Shown here: positions 13,776 through 26,249 of the stretch, piece by piece
Layout: every line of letters begins with the position of its first letter
How positions within the stretch are numbered: position 1 is the first letter of the stretch
Assembly: GCA_015501585.1 (NCBI GenBank)
Contig: JADNRY010000154.1
Coordinates: 62,001-126,000, forward strand
Reading direction: 5' to 3'
DNA: 64,000 bases
Source: Rhodocollybia butyracea
Lineage: Eukaryota > Basidiomycota > Agaricomycetes > Agaricales > Omphalotaceae
Notes under the pieces: generated by a model
What the model was told of the DNA's origin: nothing
The model's database searches: none
Seen by the model: only the letters and a program-made list of their open reading frames with translations
Position numbers and translations under genes: made by a program

Positions 13776-14258
13776 TCATCGATATCGATCAACATGATAA
13801 AGATCAATAAGCCCGATTGCGAGATAGGCAAGCTCAAACTCCGAATCGAGAAGGTGGGGGAATATATACTTGAGGATTCGAAAGCCCAGGCGCCCGGTCC
13901 ATTTCGTCTCCGGGTCTTGACGATGGACCCAGTGAGATTTCGGGAAGAAGCCCACGGCGATGCCGATTTTGTATGTAACAATCCCGTCTCGACTCTCAAT
14001 CACCATCTCTTCCCCGAAGGCCCTCGTAGTGTGGCGCCAGTACTCTGCATAACAGAAGTCATCATGTGCGTATCTCACAGATGATGGCCTTTGATACTCA
14101 CGTTGTGCCATGTGGTGTGTTGAAGAAATTGCCTGCTTTGTCTGAGTCCGTGCAAATGTTATTACAAACAAAGTGGGACACAGCTGATCGGACTCAAATA
14201 GTTCCAGAAAGCATACCATCTCAAACATCTTCTGCGCCAAAAGAATCTGCGAAAGCAA
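13776..14258 (-). CDS. Unrecognised coding-like segment conserved between array units
   Basis: A 160-codon open frame containing FLELFESDQLCPTL and FFPKSHWVHRQDPETKW, ending YHVDRYR. Related but broken versions occur near 24000-24360, 33800-34200, 41665-41975 and 55758-56108, in the same orientation and the same place within the unit. It is probably several exons read through, since GT/AG signals interrupt the similarity. I do not recognise a family. It may belong to the 5' part of the TPR-CHAT gene or to a separate gene. The open frame is not strong evidence of function. Confidence 0.3.
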   Translation of the reverse strand: MLSQILLAQKMFEMVCFLELFESDQLCPTLFVITFARTQTKQAISSTHHMAQREYQRPSSVRYAHDDFCYAEYWRHTTRAFGEEMVIESRDGIVTYKIGIAVGFFPKSHWVHRQDPETKWTGRLGFRILKYIFPHLLDSEFELAYLAIGLIDLYHVDRYR

Positions 14259-15100
14259 GCCCAGACTTTAATACCCCGGAAGGCGGCTAGCTGGAGTGGT
14301 AGGTGAGTGATCTTTGTTTGACCCTTGCACGGATCAACGATACAGGCATTGTGAGCTATATGAACGAGAAGTGCACCATCAGAGGATCATGGGTATCTGA
14401 ATATCATTCAGTCAATCGTAGCTGGTCTTAGTACCATCTCACCTTTGTAACGCACAAATTTCATGATCACTTTTCTTTCCGGAAATTATGATCCTGAAAA
14501 TCACATTGCACGCACAAACGTCCACCACGATTGATTTCATCCTTTAATTTGTAACCATTTGACTACAGATAAGTGCTAAGCCTGCAAGAAAGACGTCGAT
14601 ATGTCAGAGTCAGAACCATTGGATTATTTCACGCTCGACTCTCCCTTCAAAAGCGACTAGTCCGATGGAAGCATGCTAGGAAGAACGCGCAAGAACTATC
14701 GCGATCGGGTTCTGGTGACACCGGTACCAGTCGTGAACTACACGATACGTGTCTAGGGAGAAGCTCGAAGGGAAGTGCTAGTAAAGACAATTTTTTCCTG
14801 GGGCAAGACGTAAGGGTATTCTGGGATACAGAGGATATATCAGAAAAGGACATATATGGATGCGAGGCATCACTCACCTTTTCCACCAGGATTGCAACGC
14901 TTCAGCTTCAGAATTAGAATTAACGTTATCACTCCTTTCTGCTAAGGTTCTGAAAGTGCCACTAAGGCCTGGCACCTAGTACTAAGCTAACAAGTCGAGA
15001 ATAGCATCGAGCAAGTGTGAGAGTATCGAAATGTTAGAATAGAAAGTGCAAGTGGGCCTAGAAGTTCAGCCTACAGAGTATATGTATAGCAACATCATAC

Positions 15101-15389
15101 TGTAACGGAGTTGTGACTTGTTACTTTGGTCACTAACACTTTCCTTAATCGTTCTGTTTACTCATTGAATTTTAGTAGTTACTTTCGCTCTTTACTTACT
15201 CGGTTTGATTAAATAATATCTACTTATGGTAATAGGCCTACGAAAGGTATATAAGGTAGCAATTTACTGTAGGTAGGATAGGTCCTCGTGAATCAAAATC
15301 CCCCCGGTTTACAACGGTTCTCTCGAGACTACCTCTTCTCTCACACTTCCCGTGTTGCGCTACGGTGACTCTGTCACTCTAGCGTTACA
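15101..15389. mobile_element. Solo LTR with 5-bp TSD (CATAC)
   Basis: The 289-bp insertion begins TGTAACGGAG and ends CTAGCGTTACA, giving short inverted termini TGTAACG/CGTTACA. Exact repeats CATAC lie at 15096-15100 and 15390-15394. The empty site can be seen in unit 3 near 25072-25085 (GCATACAGAG). It contains a TATATAAGG promoter-like box near 15249. Older relatives of its 3' half lie in the P5CDH-CHAT spacers. The termini look like a fungal Ty3/gypsy-type LTR, but the superfamily is not proven. Confidence 0.85.
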
Positions 15390-16575
15390 CATACAGAGTT
15401 ATTTCAGTCCCTTGGACACTCGAGCTTTGATCGAAGATGCTGTTGTAGAAAGTGAGGGAAGGGTCTCAATCCACATATCTTGCCTCGAGCGACAGGTATA
15501 ACTGAGGATATATTTGAGTGTGGTTAGTCAAGCTTCTGAAATTTCAAGCTTCAAGGAAGAGCGTTTAAGAGCGATGATGCGATCTAGTCAATAAAAAATT
15601 AACAAAGATGCAGAATCACGTACCAGAGCGATTGAGCAGCATCACTTCCCGAGCTAACTCACAGGTCCGTACCATAGATATGAGGGCACAGATATCTTCA
15701 CTTGAAGCCCGAGGCAGGTTGCAAGCAGAACATGAAGCTCCAAGCTTCATCAATGATGCCGTGGTATGGTGGAAAGGAGTCTTGATACACCGAGCATCTT
15801 GCCTCGAGCATGCAAAGAGGATATGTTTGATATGTTTGACGAGTTGGAAGCACAGTCAGATATATGACTATCTAATTCACAATTAATAATACCACTCTAG
15901 AAGGGCAAAGATCCATGACGTACCAGAGCGATTGAGCAGTGGTTGGAACATTTTGAACAGTCACCTGTCGAAAACGACGACGGTCCATACCGTAGATCGC
16001 GTAGTTTAGGTCGTAGATCCACTTGAATGCAAAAGAAATCGGAGGCAGGTTGTACCAGTGATAACAACAGAACGAGCAAAGAACGAGCAAGCATGCAAAG
16101 GATGCCGATGGATGTTAACGTTGATCTGAGGTTACTCGGGCCGTAATCGGAGCTGTCATACAATCAAGCGCTCAACACGGGCGTCTTCCCAGTTCTAGAT
16201 TCGCCCACCACGTCTGGATTACCAGAGGAAGAAAGCTGAGCAGACTTACATTGGACCGAAGTGAATCGATGAAGAGTTGGTCTTACTAGCTATACAGAAA
16301 CGTGAGCTTTTCCCGTTTCTGCTTTCTTCATCCAGTCTCTAATTTTTTTTTAGTTTTCATCTTCCATTTATCTAGCACGAATACCCGGTACCGGAAGCAG
16401 CAATCTTCGTGCGCAAAATCAAGGAAAAAGCATAGGAGGGAATCTGAGAGGTAGATAGGGAGAAGAAGAACATCCGACCAATGGATGGAGGATGTAGTTG
16501 CCAAGGCAGGCCTCACGCGTACGCTTGATACTCAGTCAACTCAGGTTTCGGAACTCGACTGCTGTCGTCTCAACC

Positions 16576-18570
16576 ATGCCCTCTCCTCAGCTCGCTAAGT
16601 TCAAAATCCCAGTCATCGACAATGAGCCAATATTCTGTGTTTGTCTGCAGGCCGGATATCTTATCTATGCCATTCATTGCTGATAGAAATCATACGCGCC
16701 AGGCTCTACTGAGCGTAATACGCAGATGGAAGAGGAGCTTCCTTTTGAAATGCCTTGTGTCGTCAACGCAAAGCCGGTATGTTTTTGCTCAAAAATTAGT
16801 TTTATTGCATGTTATAATATAATTCGTTTTACTTGCTCGTCCCCGAACAGCCAATTCTTTACGACCACGTGAACCACGAAGCTGATCCTGCCACCTAACG
16901 GCGCGCTCGCCGCCGCCAGTGGGAGAACATGCCTGGAATGACTGTGCGGCGATCTTTTTGAAAGCGTCGGGTTTGGCTAGTGCAAAGTATCGGTACCAGC
17001 TCATACCTGCGACCATCCTGGGACAAGGAAAGAAGCCGAACTTGATGCTGTTGCTGAGGTGCGTGTATCTGCTTATATGATATCATCAAAAGGCTGAGAT
17101 AGATACTACAGTTAACCGATTTCTTAAGATTTCAGGTGAAATTACTACATGGAGGAATGCTCAACAACCAGTGAGGAACTCTGCGTGTGCATCGAAGTGT
17201 GTTAATCAACGTTTCCCTTTCGGAATTGTATTTATTGACGCTTACCTCGTTTAGCTGTATTGAATTTCGTCCTTTTGAGGGTTTCGTATTTGCCGCCACC
17301 CTTTCAACTTAACCGCGATTGGAGGAAATCTATGCGCAACACCTGCGCTCGTGGGCAACGTTATTGTCTCAAAGCCTTCCCTTGCCGCCACCTATTCGAA
17401 CTACATCGTGCACTAAATCTTCACTGAGGCCGGCGTACCTCCAGGCGTCATCCAATTCGTACCTGGCCCTCCTCCCGAGGTTGTCGCACAGGCCATCGGG
17501 CACAAGAGTTTCGTTGCGCTTTATCTCACATGAGGCACATTTATCTTCAAGAAGTTGTGGAAGGACATTGCTACGAATATGGACAAGTATAAGGGGTACC
17601 CGAGGATTGTCGGGAAACTGGAGAAAGATCGTCTGAGGTTCGGGATGCGGTGATACAAGCTGTTCGTGGGGCTTTCGAGTATCAAGGCGAGCGGTCTATT
17701 ATACATCTTCTTCGTATCTTCTACTAACTTACTCATCAGGCCAGAAATGCTCCGCCCTATCGTGGCTCTATGTCTCCTCGTCAATCTGGACTGGCGGCTT
17801 CAAGGATCTGCTTTTGGATGAGATTTCCAAGATAAAAGTCAGGGACTGGGGCAATTTTATGGGTCCGGTCATGTATGTATTTTTTTGTTATTCACGCACG
17901 TGTGGAGGCTAACGGTAACGTTTTCAGAGGTCGGCAGGCTTTTAATAAGATCATGTCTTACATCCAGAAAGCCAAAGATTTGGAAGCTGAGATCCTCATT
18001 GGAGGCATGAGTGTGTCTGCAATTACTACCGTGGACCTCTATCCGTTTAACCGTTTAAACTGTGACTAGGTGACGACTCAAAAGGTTACTTCATTCAACC
18101 AAACCATTAGTCTCACGACAGACCCACATATAGTCATAGTTGTCGAGGAGATCTTTGTCCCTGTCATTACAGTATGTTTCTTCCTATTCTAAAAACTAAA
18201 CGGCTCTGACCAAAAGCTGTATTCAAGTATACGTGTTTCAAGATGCGGAATATGAGATACGGTCTAACTGGCGCAATGTACACCCCCCATCTACCTCAGT
18301 CCGAATCTTCTTGTCCCCAATACCAGTTTCGCCTCTGAGTACAAAGCCCTCATCACGGCGTCCAATGCCCTCCGCAACGCTGCAGGCAATGTTTATTACA
18401 ACGAAAAATGCACTGGTGCTGTAGTTGGGTCAGGGCAGCAGCCGTTTGGTGGAGCACATGCGAGGGGAACGAACGATAAAGCGGCAAGTAGCTGGATTTT
18501 ATATAGGTTTGTTAATGCGAGGAGTATAAAGGAGAACTTCGTCGGCGTAGAGGCCATTGCCCATTGAATT
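16576..18570 (+). pseudogene. P5C dehydrogenase (ALDH4 family) relic, unit 2
   Basis: It keeps an initiator ATG (16576) followed by MPSPQLAKFKIPVIDNEP, the normal N-terminus of this family in fungi. Homology continues through [45 protein letters not shown] and KLWKDIATNMDKYKGYPRIVG. It goes on through GQKCSALSWLYVSSSIWTGGFKD (active-site Cys codon near 17748), AFNKIMSYIQKAKDLEAEILIGG and the C-terminal YYNEKCTGAVVG...QPFGGA (about 18390-18450). It is disabled by several lesions: TGCCGCCACCCTTTCAACTT near 17290 has an indel, a TAA replaces a Gln codon after the IVH motif near 17411, and a TGA follows LYLT near 17531. Intron positions match the other copies. Confidence 0.85.
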
Positions 18571-19770
18571 TGGTATAGGAGGACTTTCTGAAACAATGAT
18601 AAAATGGACTTGTAGGCAGTCAAAAGCGTAGATATGGCGTAATATAGCACTCTATTGTGAACCTGAGTTGACGGTCGAAGCTAATACAGGTGTCACCGTG
18701 CCAGAGTAAGAAGAATCACAACTCAGTTATGATATATCCATCAATTGTTTCGATTAATAATCCCATGGTGATAGGTGTAAAAGTTAGAGCAGAGGCCTCC
18801 AGTTTGCATCAGTTTGAGCACACCTCTTTCTCATCTCTCGTTTTTTGTTAGGTGATCTTGTCACTCCAGCATTATGATACAGCTGTAGACCAAAAATCAA
18901 CTGGTGGATGAATGAGTAACAAGGGTGGACAGAAAGCCCAGGAAAGCCGGCGTGGCAGTAAACTCGGCGGGCGGGGAGCATGAGCACATTGCCAACGCTG
19001 GCTCCCCGGCTAAAGAATTTTAGCAACGGCATCAGCATGTAGTGTGAAACAGTATAAGTATTTACCTCAGAAGTGTACGAGACGAACAACTGAGGGCTAA
19101 TGGACAGTATGTCCGATATATAAGTAACAGCACGAAACTGCCAAGTATAAAATTAGGCACTCATCAAAAAGGCAAGGATAAATAAAATGGGCAGAGGGGA
19201 AATAAGGGCCCCCCGGCGGGGTGGGCCTGACTGGGAACGGAGCGCGTTCTATTCACTTCAGAAGCAAAGAGGCGGGGGGCCGGACTCCTTGGCCCGAGGT
19301 TTCCCCTTCAACATGTAGCCAGTCACGTAGTATCCGATACTAACGACGATATGAACTTAACTTACCGCAAATGTCGCATGTTCTCTGCTTTGTGAACGGT
19401 AGAGTTTTTAATCTGCTTTGTTAGTCAGATTTTTCAGTAGTGCTAGAACGATCCAAACTGGTACCAGGTGAAGAAGCGGGTGTAGGCTCAAAGGAAAAGA
19501 GAGTAGTATCCAAATAATGAAATTCAGTCAATGAGGTACAAAAGGGTGCAAAAAAAGTGAACAAAAAAAGTGAACGCTACAGGTACAAAACAGAAAAACA
19601 GATTTCCATAGGTTTCCATAGATAGTAATGCAGCCATGGGCAAGCGTTGGTACTTGAAGTTTTGAAACAGCCCCAGAAACGAAGAAAACCCAAAATGGTG
19701 CTGATATACATGAGCTTAGAAAACCTATTGAAAGAGACAAGAACGACTCACCTTGAAGTGCAAAATGATA
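18571..19770. repeat. Spacer between P5CDH and CHAT, unit 2
   Basis: No gene is seen. It holds the shared spacer, the old LTR-like remnant at about 18720-18875, and a private solo LTR at 19043-19313. A GC-rich patch (GGGCCCCCCGGCGGGG, near 19208) belongs to that LTR. Confidence 0.6.
19043..19313. mobile_element. Solo LTR with 5-bp TSD (TGTAG)
   Basis: The 271-bp insertion runs from TGTGAAACAG to CCCCTTCAACA. It is flanked by exact TGTAG repeats at 19038-19042 and 19314-19318. Unit 3 shows the empty site (GTCAGTGTGTAGCCAGTCATG, near 28670-28690). It contains TATA-like runs near 19125 and a C/G-rich centre. It is different in sequence from the solo LTR at 15101-15389, so a second family is involved. 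Confidence 0.82.
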
Positions 19771-22700
19771 TCATGCACCAATATGGACGAAATTTACCCA
19801 TCTCTCCAAGGTCACTCCCTTCCTTCGTCGTATTTTCTTGATTGCTTCAGACAATGCTCTTGCTTGTGCCCCGACCTCATTGCATTGAGACAGATTCTCA
19901 TCCGAGAAAAGATGTGAGTAAAAGTCCTTTACCATGTCCGGCCCGTCCATATCTGCCATCTCCCACATGTTCCGACCACACTTCGGAAACCACAGAACTG
20001 CATTGCAGCTGCGAGATGAATGACTTCATCATGAACACCTCCCTGGGACTGTTCCGCCGTGTGGCATGCCGAGAGAAATGCAAAATTGGCATTCGGCAAG
20101 TTGAGGCGGATTATATCCAATAAGGTGAAGTGTGAACCCCCAGCCAGTGAGAAGTAAGAGCTAAAGAGGTTCTGTGGGGACAAGGGTACCATGTGATGCA
20201 ATATGGAGCCACTCATGGTCAACAAGGGCCTTGTCTAAAGCTTCTATAGTAGCTGTAGGTCCCTCCACAGACATAGTAGGGATGTAGTTCTGATACTGTA
20301 AAACTTGATGGATCTCCTCCTTTGCTCTTGGAAGGGATTTATCATGCTGGCCAGCCACTAGAAGATGGGGTAGTTGTGGAGCTGATTTTTGGTGCTGAAG
20401 GCATCAATGAGAGCAGTGAGTGTAGGAGTGTATGATGAGATGTACAAGTCAGGAAGGAATTTCTTTGTTCCAGGTAAAACAGGACCTGCAGCATGTATTG
20501 GGAGTGTGGATAAAATAGATGTGGGGCACCAGAATATACGTGACTTTTCTGGAATATGGAGCTCTCGGAGCTTGGTGACAACAGGGAATACTACAAGTTC
20601 CCATAGGTCCTTCAGAGTATCCTGAAGAACATGATTGTATCGCTTTGGAGCAGCCTTGATGTCAGACCTTGCTTCTGTGAGCTGCTGCACAAGAGTTTCT
20701 ACTTGTTCATAAAGATCCTCTACAAGGAAATTAATACAGGCGGGTGTTGTTCCAGTACATGAGGACATCAGATCTATACCTACTGCAATTGACCAAAATA
20801 ACAGGGCCGTGTTTCCCAGCGGATTTTAGTTCACCAAAGGATTTTCTGTCTAGAAATGTCTCAAATCCAGGAATTTTATGGATCCTCCCAACAATATCGC
20901 TTTGGGATTGCAAGAGACGGCGCTTCTCAGACAAGCTATGACCAAATTGATCCCGGGTTGCCTCAACCTGGCCCTGGTGCTGTCAGTCTGAAAGTACAGA
21001 CCTGTACCTCGGTTAACGAATTTTGCATTGAAAGTATCTCAAGCCGATGGTTGATCTGCGTCAACTCATCAACTAGTGCTGGATCCAGAGTCTTGAGCCT
21101 GTCCATAGGTGTCCTCAAGCCCCGCAGTTCAGACCAGAGCAAACTCGCCCTTGTTCTATGATCTCAACAGCTAGGGAGAGCTGACCCAGTTGAATTGCCT
21201 GTGATGCCGCATCTGAGACAAATTCTGGAAGCCTGATGACAGACAAGAGGTGTTGGTACTGCAAAGAAATTGAGGGATCATGGAGAGTGAGCGGGAAATG
21301 AGGGAAAGCCCTGTACATATGCATCCAGGTTGATTGAGCAAGATCAGGGTATGGCTGTGTGAATTTTACCCAATTCTGTACTGCTACCAAACAGTCTGAT
21401 ACTGGAGAATATAGATCATTGGCAGCCTGTTTGGAACATGACAGGCACTCTGTTAGATCTTCCAGATGGCCTGTCTGTTGGAAGTGTATTCAGGAGGCCC
21501 TGACCAAGGTTGTTGAGTGAGAAACCACGGGCTGGGTGCCCCATGGGACGAAGTAGAAGTGCATCTCTATCCAACTGAATAGACTCCTCAAGATCTTCCA
21601 GATGCCCTCTCTGCTCGAAGCAATGGCGGAGGCCCAGACTGAGGTTATTGAGTGAAGAACCACGGTCGGGTGCTCCATGGGAAGGAGTAGAAGTGCATCT
21701 CTATTTAATTGAATAGACTCATCAAGATCTTCCAGATGGCCTGTCTGCTGGAAGCAATTCAAGAGGCCCACACTGAGGTTGATGAGTGAAGAACAACGGT
21801 CTGGTGCCCCTGGGATGGAGTAGAAGTGCATCTCTATTCAATTGAATAGACTCACCAAGATCTTTTAGACGGCCAGTCTGCTTGAAGCGACTCCGGAGGC
21901 CTTGACCAAGGTTGTCGAGTGAAGAACCACGGTCTGGGTGGCCCACTGGACGAAGTAAAAGTACACCTCTCTGCAATTGAATAGACTCCTCAAGATCTTG
22001 CAAATGGCCTGTCTGATGGAAGCGATTCCAGAGGCCCGCACCAAGGTTGTTGAGTGAATAACTGTGGCGTGGGTGGCCCACTGGATAGAGTAGAAGTGCA
22101 TCTCTATCCAATTGAATGGACTCCTCAAGATCTTTCACATTGCCTATCTGCTCAAAGCGATTCCCGAGGCCTGACTAAGGTTGGTGAGTGAAGAATTATG
22201 TTCTGGGTGGCCCACTGGATGGAGTAGAAGTGCATCTCTATCCAATTGAATGGACTCCTCAAGATCTTGCAGATGGCCTGTCTGATGGAAGCGATTCCAG
22301 AGGCCCACACCAAGGTTGTTCAGTGCAGAACCATAGTGTGGGTGGCCCACTGGATGGAGTAGAAGTGCATCTCTATCCACCTGAATAGACTCATCAAGAT
22401 CTTCCAAATGGCCAGTCTGCTCAAAGCGATTCAAGAGGCCCACACTGAGATTGATGAGTGAGAACCCCGGTCTGGGTGCCCCATTGGACGGAGTTGGAGT
22501 GCGTCTCTATTCAATTGAACGGACTGATCAAGATCTTCCAAATTGCCTGTCTGCATAAAGCGATGGCGGAGGCCCAGACTGAGGTTGTTGAGTGAAGAAC
22601 CACGGTCTGGGTGACCCGCTGGATTAAGTAGAAGTCCTTTCTCTATTCAACTGAACAGACTGATCAAGATCTTCCAAATGGCCTGTCTGCTCGAAGCGAT

Positions 22701-23343
22701 GACGGAAGCCCAGACTAAGGTTATTGAGTGAAGGACCACGGGCTGGGTGACCCACTGCATGGAGTAGAAGGGCATCTCTATTCAATTGAATGTACTCCTC
22801 CAGATCTTGCAGATGGCCTGTCTGCTTGAAGCGATTCAAGATACCCAGACTGAGATTGACAAGTGAAGAACCCCGGCCTGGGTGCCCCATGGGATGGAGT
22901 AGAAGTGCATCTCTATTCAATTTAATCGACTCATCAAGATCTTCCAAATGGCCTGTCTGCTCAAAACAATTCAGGAAGCCCAGACTGAGGTTGTGAGTGA
23001 AGAACCACGGTCTGGGTGGCCCACTGGATGGAGTAGGAGTCCTTCTCTATTCAATTGAATATACTCCTCAAGATTGTGCGCCTGCCCTGTCTGCTTGAAG
23101 CGATTCATAAGGCCTACACTGAGATTGATGAGTGAAGAACCCCGGTCTGGTGCCCATGGGACGGAGCTGGAGTGCATCTCTATTCAATTGAATAGACTCC
23201 TCAAGATCTTCCAGATGGCCTGTCTGCTTGAAGCAATTCTGGAGGACCACACTGAGTTTATTGAGTGCAGAAGCACGCTCAGGGTGGCCGATGGGATACA
23301 GCAGAAGGGCAGCGCGCGCACTTGTGATTCTCTCCTGATTTTC
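19771..23343 (-). pseudogene. TPR-CHAT protein pseudogene, unit 2
   Basis: The main exon extends from a probable acceptor (TTACAG|GAAAATCAGG, from 23343 downward) to the stop after FVHIGA. The 45-residue repeats (about 14) and the CHAT domain are recognisable throughout, but the frame changes at least ten times. Examples are 23150, 22990, 22470, 22170, 21810, 21675, 21530, 21270, 20985, 20750, 20390, 20175 and 19975. LHIASHGTLVP and FAFLSACHTAEQ are still present. The upstream intron keeps a normal donor (GAA|GTAAGT near 23416). It is the most decayed CHAT copy in the array. Confidence 0.85.
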
Positions 23344-26249
23344 CTGTAATAATATTGTTAATTTTGATTGACATCTACGATTCCTTGGTCGCTTTTTTTA
23401 GTGATCATCCACTTACTTCTGGGTCTCAGTGAATGGTCCATTCTTCCCATCCTTAAGTTCTGCTCGAGGATTTTTATGTACTTTTTACAACCAAAAAAAG
23501 AACAGATCAAACCTGCTTTTGATTTTATTGGTTGAATTCCTTGCAAGATAGTAATTGTGCTTCAAGCGATTGTCAATGACATTTATCTGTAAAGGGCCAA
23601 ACAATTAGGTGTGACCCACTGAAGCAAGCAATACTCTGGGGGCTCACTGTTGTGTTCGTGATATAGGTTGACTGACGCGGGGTGGGAAGTTCCAGGCTTT
23701 TTATCTACTCGGTTCAGTGGAGCTGCCTGCAACTTACCCTTTGCCCCGTCTGAATTGAACCTGTGATACATACACGTGTCATGTCTTCCAATATGGCTCA
23801 CGATTTTCCTTCCATAAAATACGGATATCACAACTTCATCGACCGCCTCTTCAAAGTTCGTAAATTTTCCCGCCCTCTTATTGAGCTCGATACTTAATAT
23901 TCTATCCAGTAACATATTGATGCGTGCTTTGGGCTCACATGTGTAGAAACTATGAAAGATCAATAAGAGGAAACCCTCGACCATTCGAAAGCACTACGCT
24001 TTGCAGGTCCGGAGCTTGATTGAAGATGGAGTGGGATTTCAGGAAGAAGCACATGCCACTGTCAACTTTGTTCGCCACAATCCCGTCTCGATCGCCATCT
24101 CTTCCTTGCAGGCCCTTGGAGTGTGGAGCCAATCCCTTATATAACAAAAGTCACAAGGAGTATCACACAAACCTTTGATACTCACGCTGTGGTGCGTCAG
24201 TGAAATTGCCGGCCACGCAGCTGATAGGACTTGAATCATACCATCTCAAACACCACTCTTTTGCCTCAAAAGAATCCACGAAAGCAATCCCAGAGTCTGA
24301 TGGCCTTCGGAGAGCTATGTGACTGACCTTTGACCCATCCACGGATCGACGATATGGCAATTGGGACGGATTATGGCATGAGGTGTATGAACGAGAAGTG
24401 CACCGTTAGAGGGACACGAGTATTCGGTCGATCGTAGTTGGTCTCAGTACCATCCCACCTTCAAATTTCATGATTGCTCTTCCGGAAGTTAAGATTCTAA
24501 ACACCACATTGCACACACGAACGTCCACCATGATTTCGTTCTTTAATTGATAACCATTCGACTACAGCTAAGCCTGCAGGAAAGACGTCGGCACGCCAGA
24601 GTTGGAACCCATTGAAAGCCATTGGATTACTTCACTCTCGACTCTCTTTCCCTTCAAAAGCAACTAGTCAGATGGAAAGGAGCAATCGGGTTTGACTCCG
24701 GTACCAGCCGTGGACCACACAATGCATGATATCTAGGAAGAAGCTCGAAGGGAAGTGTGATAGCAAAGATGCTTGTTTTTCCACGGCAAGAGCCTGTATA
24801 TAACGGAGTTCTGGGATACAGAGGATATGTAAGAAAAGGACGCTGTGGATGCGAGGCATCACTCACCTTTTCCATCAGGATCACAACGCCTCAGCGTTCA
24901 GCGTTATTTAACACCTGCTAAGATTCCGATAATGCCACTAAGCCCTGGCACCTAGCACTGAGCTAACAAGTCCAGCATAGCACTGAGCGAGTGAAAGTAT
25001 CGAAATGTTAGAGTAGAAAGTGAAATTGGGCCTAGAAGTTCAGCGTACAGGATATATGTACAGGATGAAACAGCATACAGAGTTATTTCAGTCCCTTGGA
25101 CACTCCGAGAGCTTTGATGAAAGATGCCGTTGTAGAAAGTGAGGGAATGGATTCAATCCACATATTTTGCCTCGAGTGACAGGTGTAACTGAGGATATAT
25201 CCGAGTGAGGTTGGAAAGTCAACTGATCAAGCTTCAGAAATTTCAAGCTTCAAGGAAGAGCGTTGTCAAGAGCGTTGAAGAGCGATGATACAATCTCTTT
25301 CGTTCATAGTCAATAAATAATTTACCAAAGATGCAGAATCACGTACCAGAGCATCGGTTCCCGAGCTAGCTCACAGGTCCATACCATAGATATTATACAA
25401 CGTCTTAGTTACGTCTAGGGCACAATTATTCTTCACTTGAAAGCACGAGGCAGGTTTGCAAGCAGAACGTGAATAGAAGTGCGGTCCAATATATGACAGT
25501 CTACTTCACAATTAATGATACCATTCTCGAAGGGCAAAGACGCACAACGTACCAGAGCGATTGAGCCGCAGTTTGAACATCACCGCATCACCAGTCACCT
25601 TTGGAAACGACGACGGTCCATACCGTAGATAATCGCAGAGTTTAGGGCGTAGATCCACTTGAGTGCAGGAGAAAAAATCGGAGGCAGGTTGTACCAGATA
25701 ACGAGCAAACGAGCATGGATGTTGATCTGAGGTTACTCGGGCCGTAATCGGAGCTGTCGTACAATCAAGCGCTCAACGTTCAACACTCCTTAGCGTCTTT
25801 CCAATTCTAGATTCGCCCGCCACGTCTGGATTACCAGAGGAAGAAAGCTTAGTACTTAGTGACAATGAGCAGGCTTACATTGGACTGTAAGCGAACCTAT
25901 GAAGAAGTAGTCTCACTAGTAGCTATATATATAGAAACGTGAGCTTTTCCCGTTTCCGCTTTCTTTGTCCAGTCTATTCCATTTCTAATTTTTTTTTAGC
26001 TCTCATCTTTCGTCTATCGAGCGCAAGTACCCAGTTCCGGAAGCAGCAATCCCGAGCGCAAATGGCTAGAAGTAATCAAGGGTGAAGCATAGGAAGGACT
26101 ATGAGAGGCAGAGATAATGATGAGCATCCAACCAATGGATGGAGGACATAGTTGCCAAGGCAGGCCTCGTGCTGGGTACTACTCAGTCAACTGAGGTTTC
26201 GGAACTCGACTGCTGTTGTCACTTTATGCATATGAACCACACCACAACC
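23344..26249 (-). repeat. Array spacer, unit 3 (unrecognised minus-strand gene remnants)
   Basis: Diverged copy of the inter-unit spacer. Minus-strand pieces such as 23583-23984 (ELNKRAGKFTNFEEAVDEVV) and 24163-24360 align with pieces at matching positions in units 2, 4 and 5. The upstream exon region of the unit 2 CHAT gene lies at its left. It has no private insertion that I can define, so it serves as an empty-site reference for unit 2. No intact gene is visible. Confidence 0.45.

Larger units (their letters stand above)
13177..16575 (-). repeat. Array spacer, unit 2 (unrecognised minus-strand gene remnants)
   Basis: Diverged copy of the inter-unit spacer. The clearest coding-like piece is the minus-strand stretch 13776-14258, described separately. 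Others lie at 14647-14886 and 15897-16163, each bounded by possible splice sites and repeated in broken form in the other units. A private solo LTR sits at 15101-15389. No intact gene is visible. The first intron and upstream exon of the unit 1 CHAT gene probably lie in 13177-13450. Confidence 0.45.
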
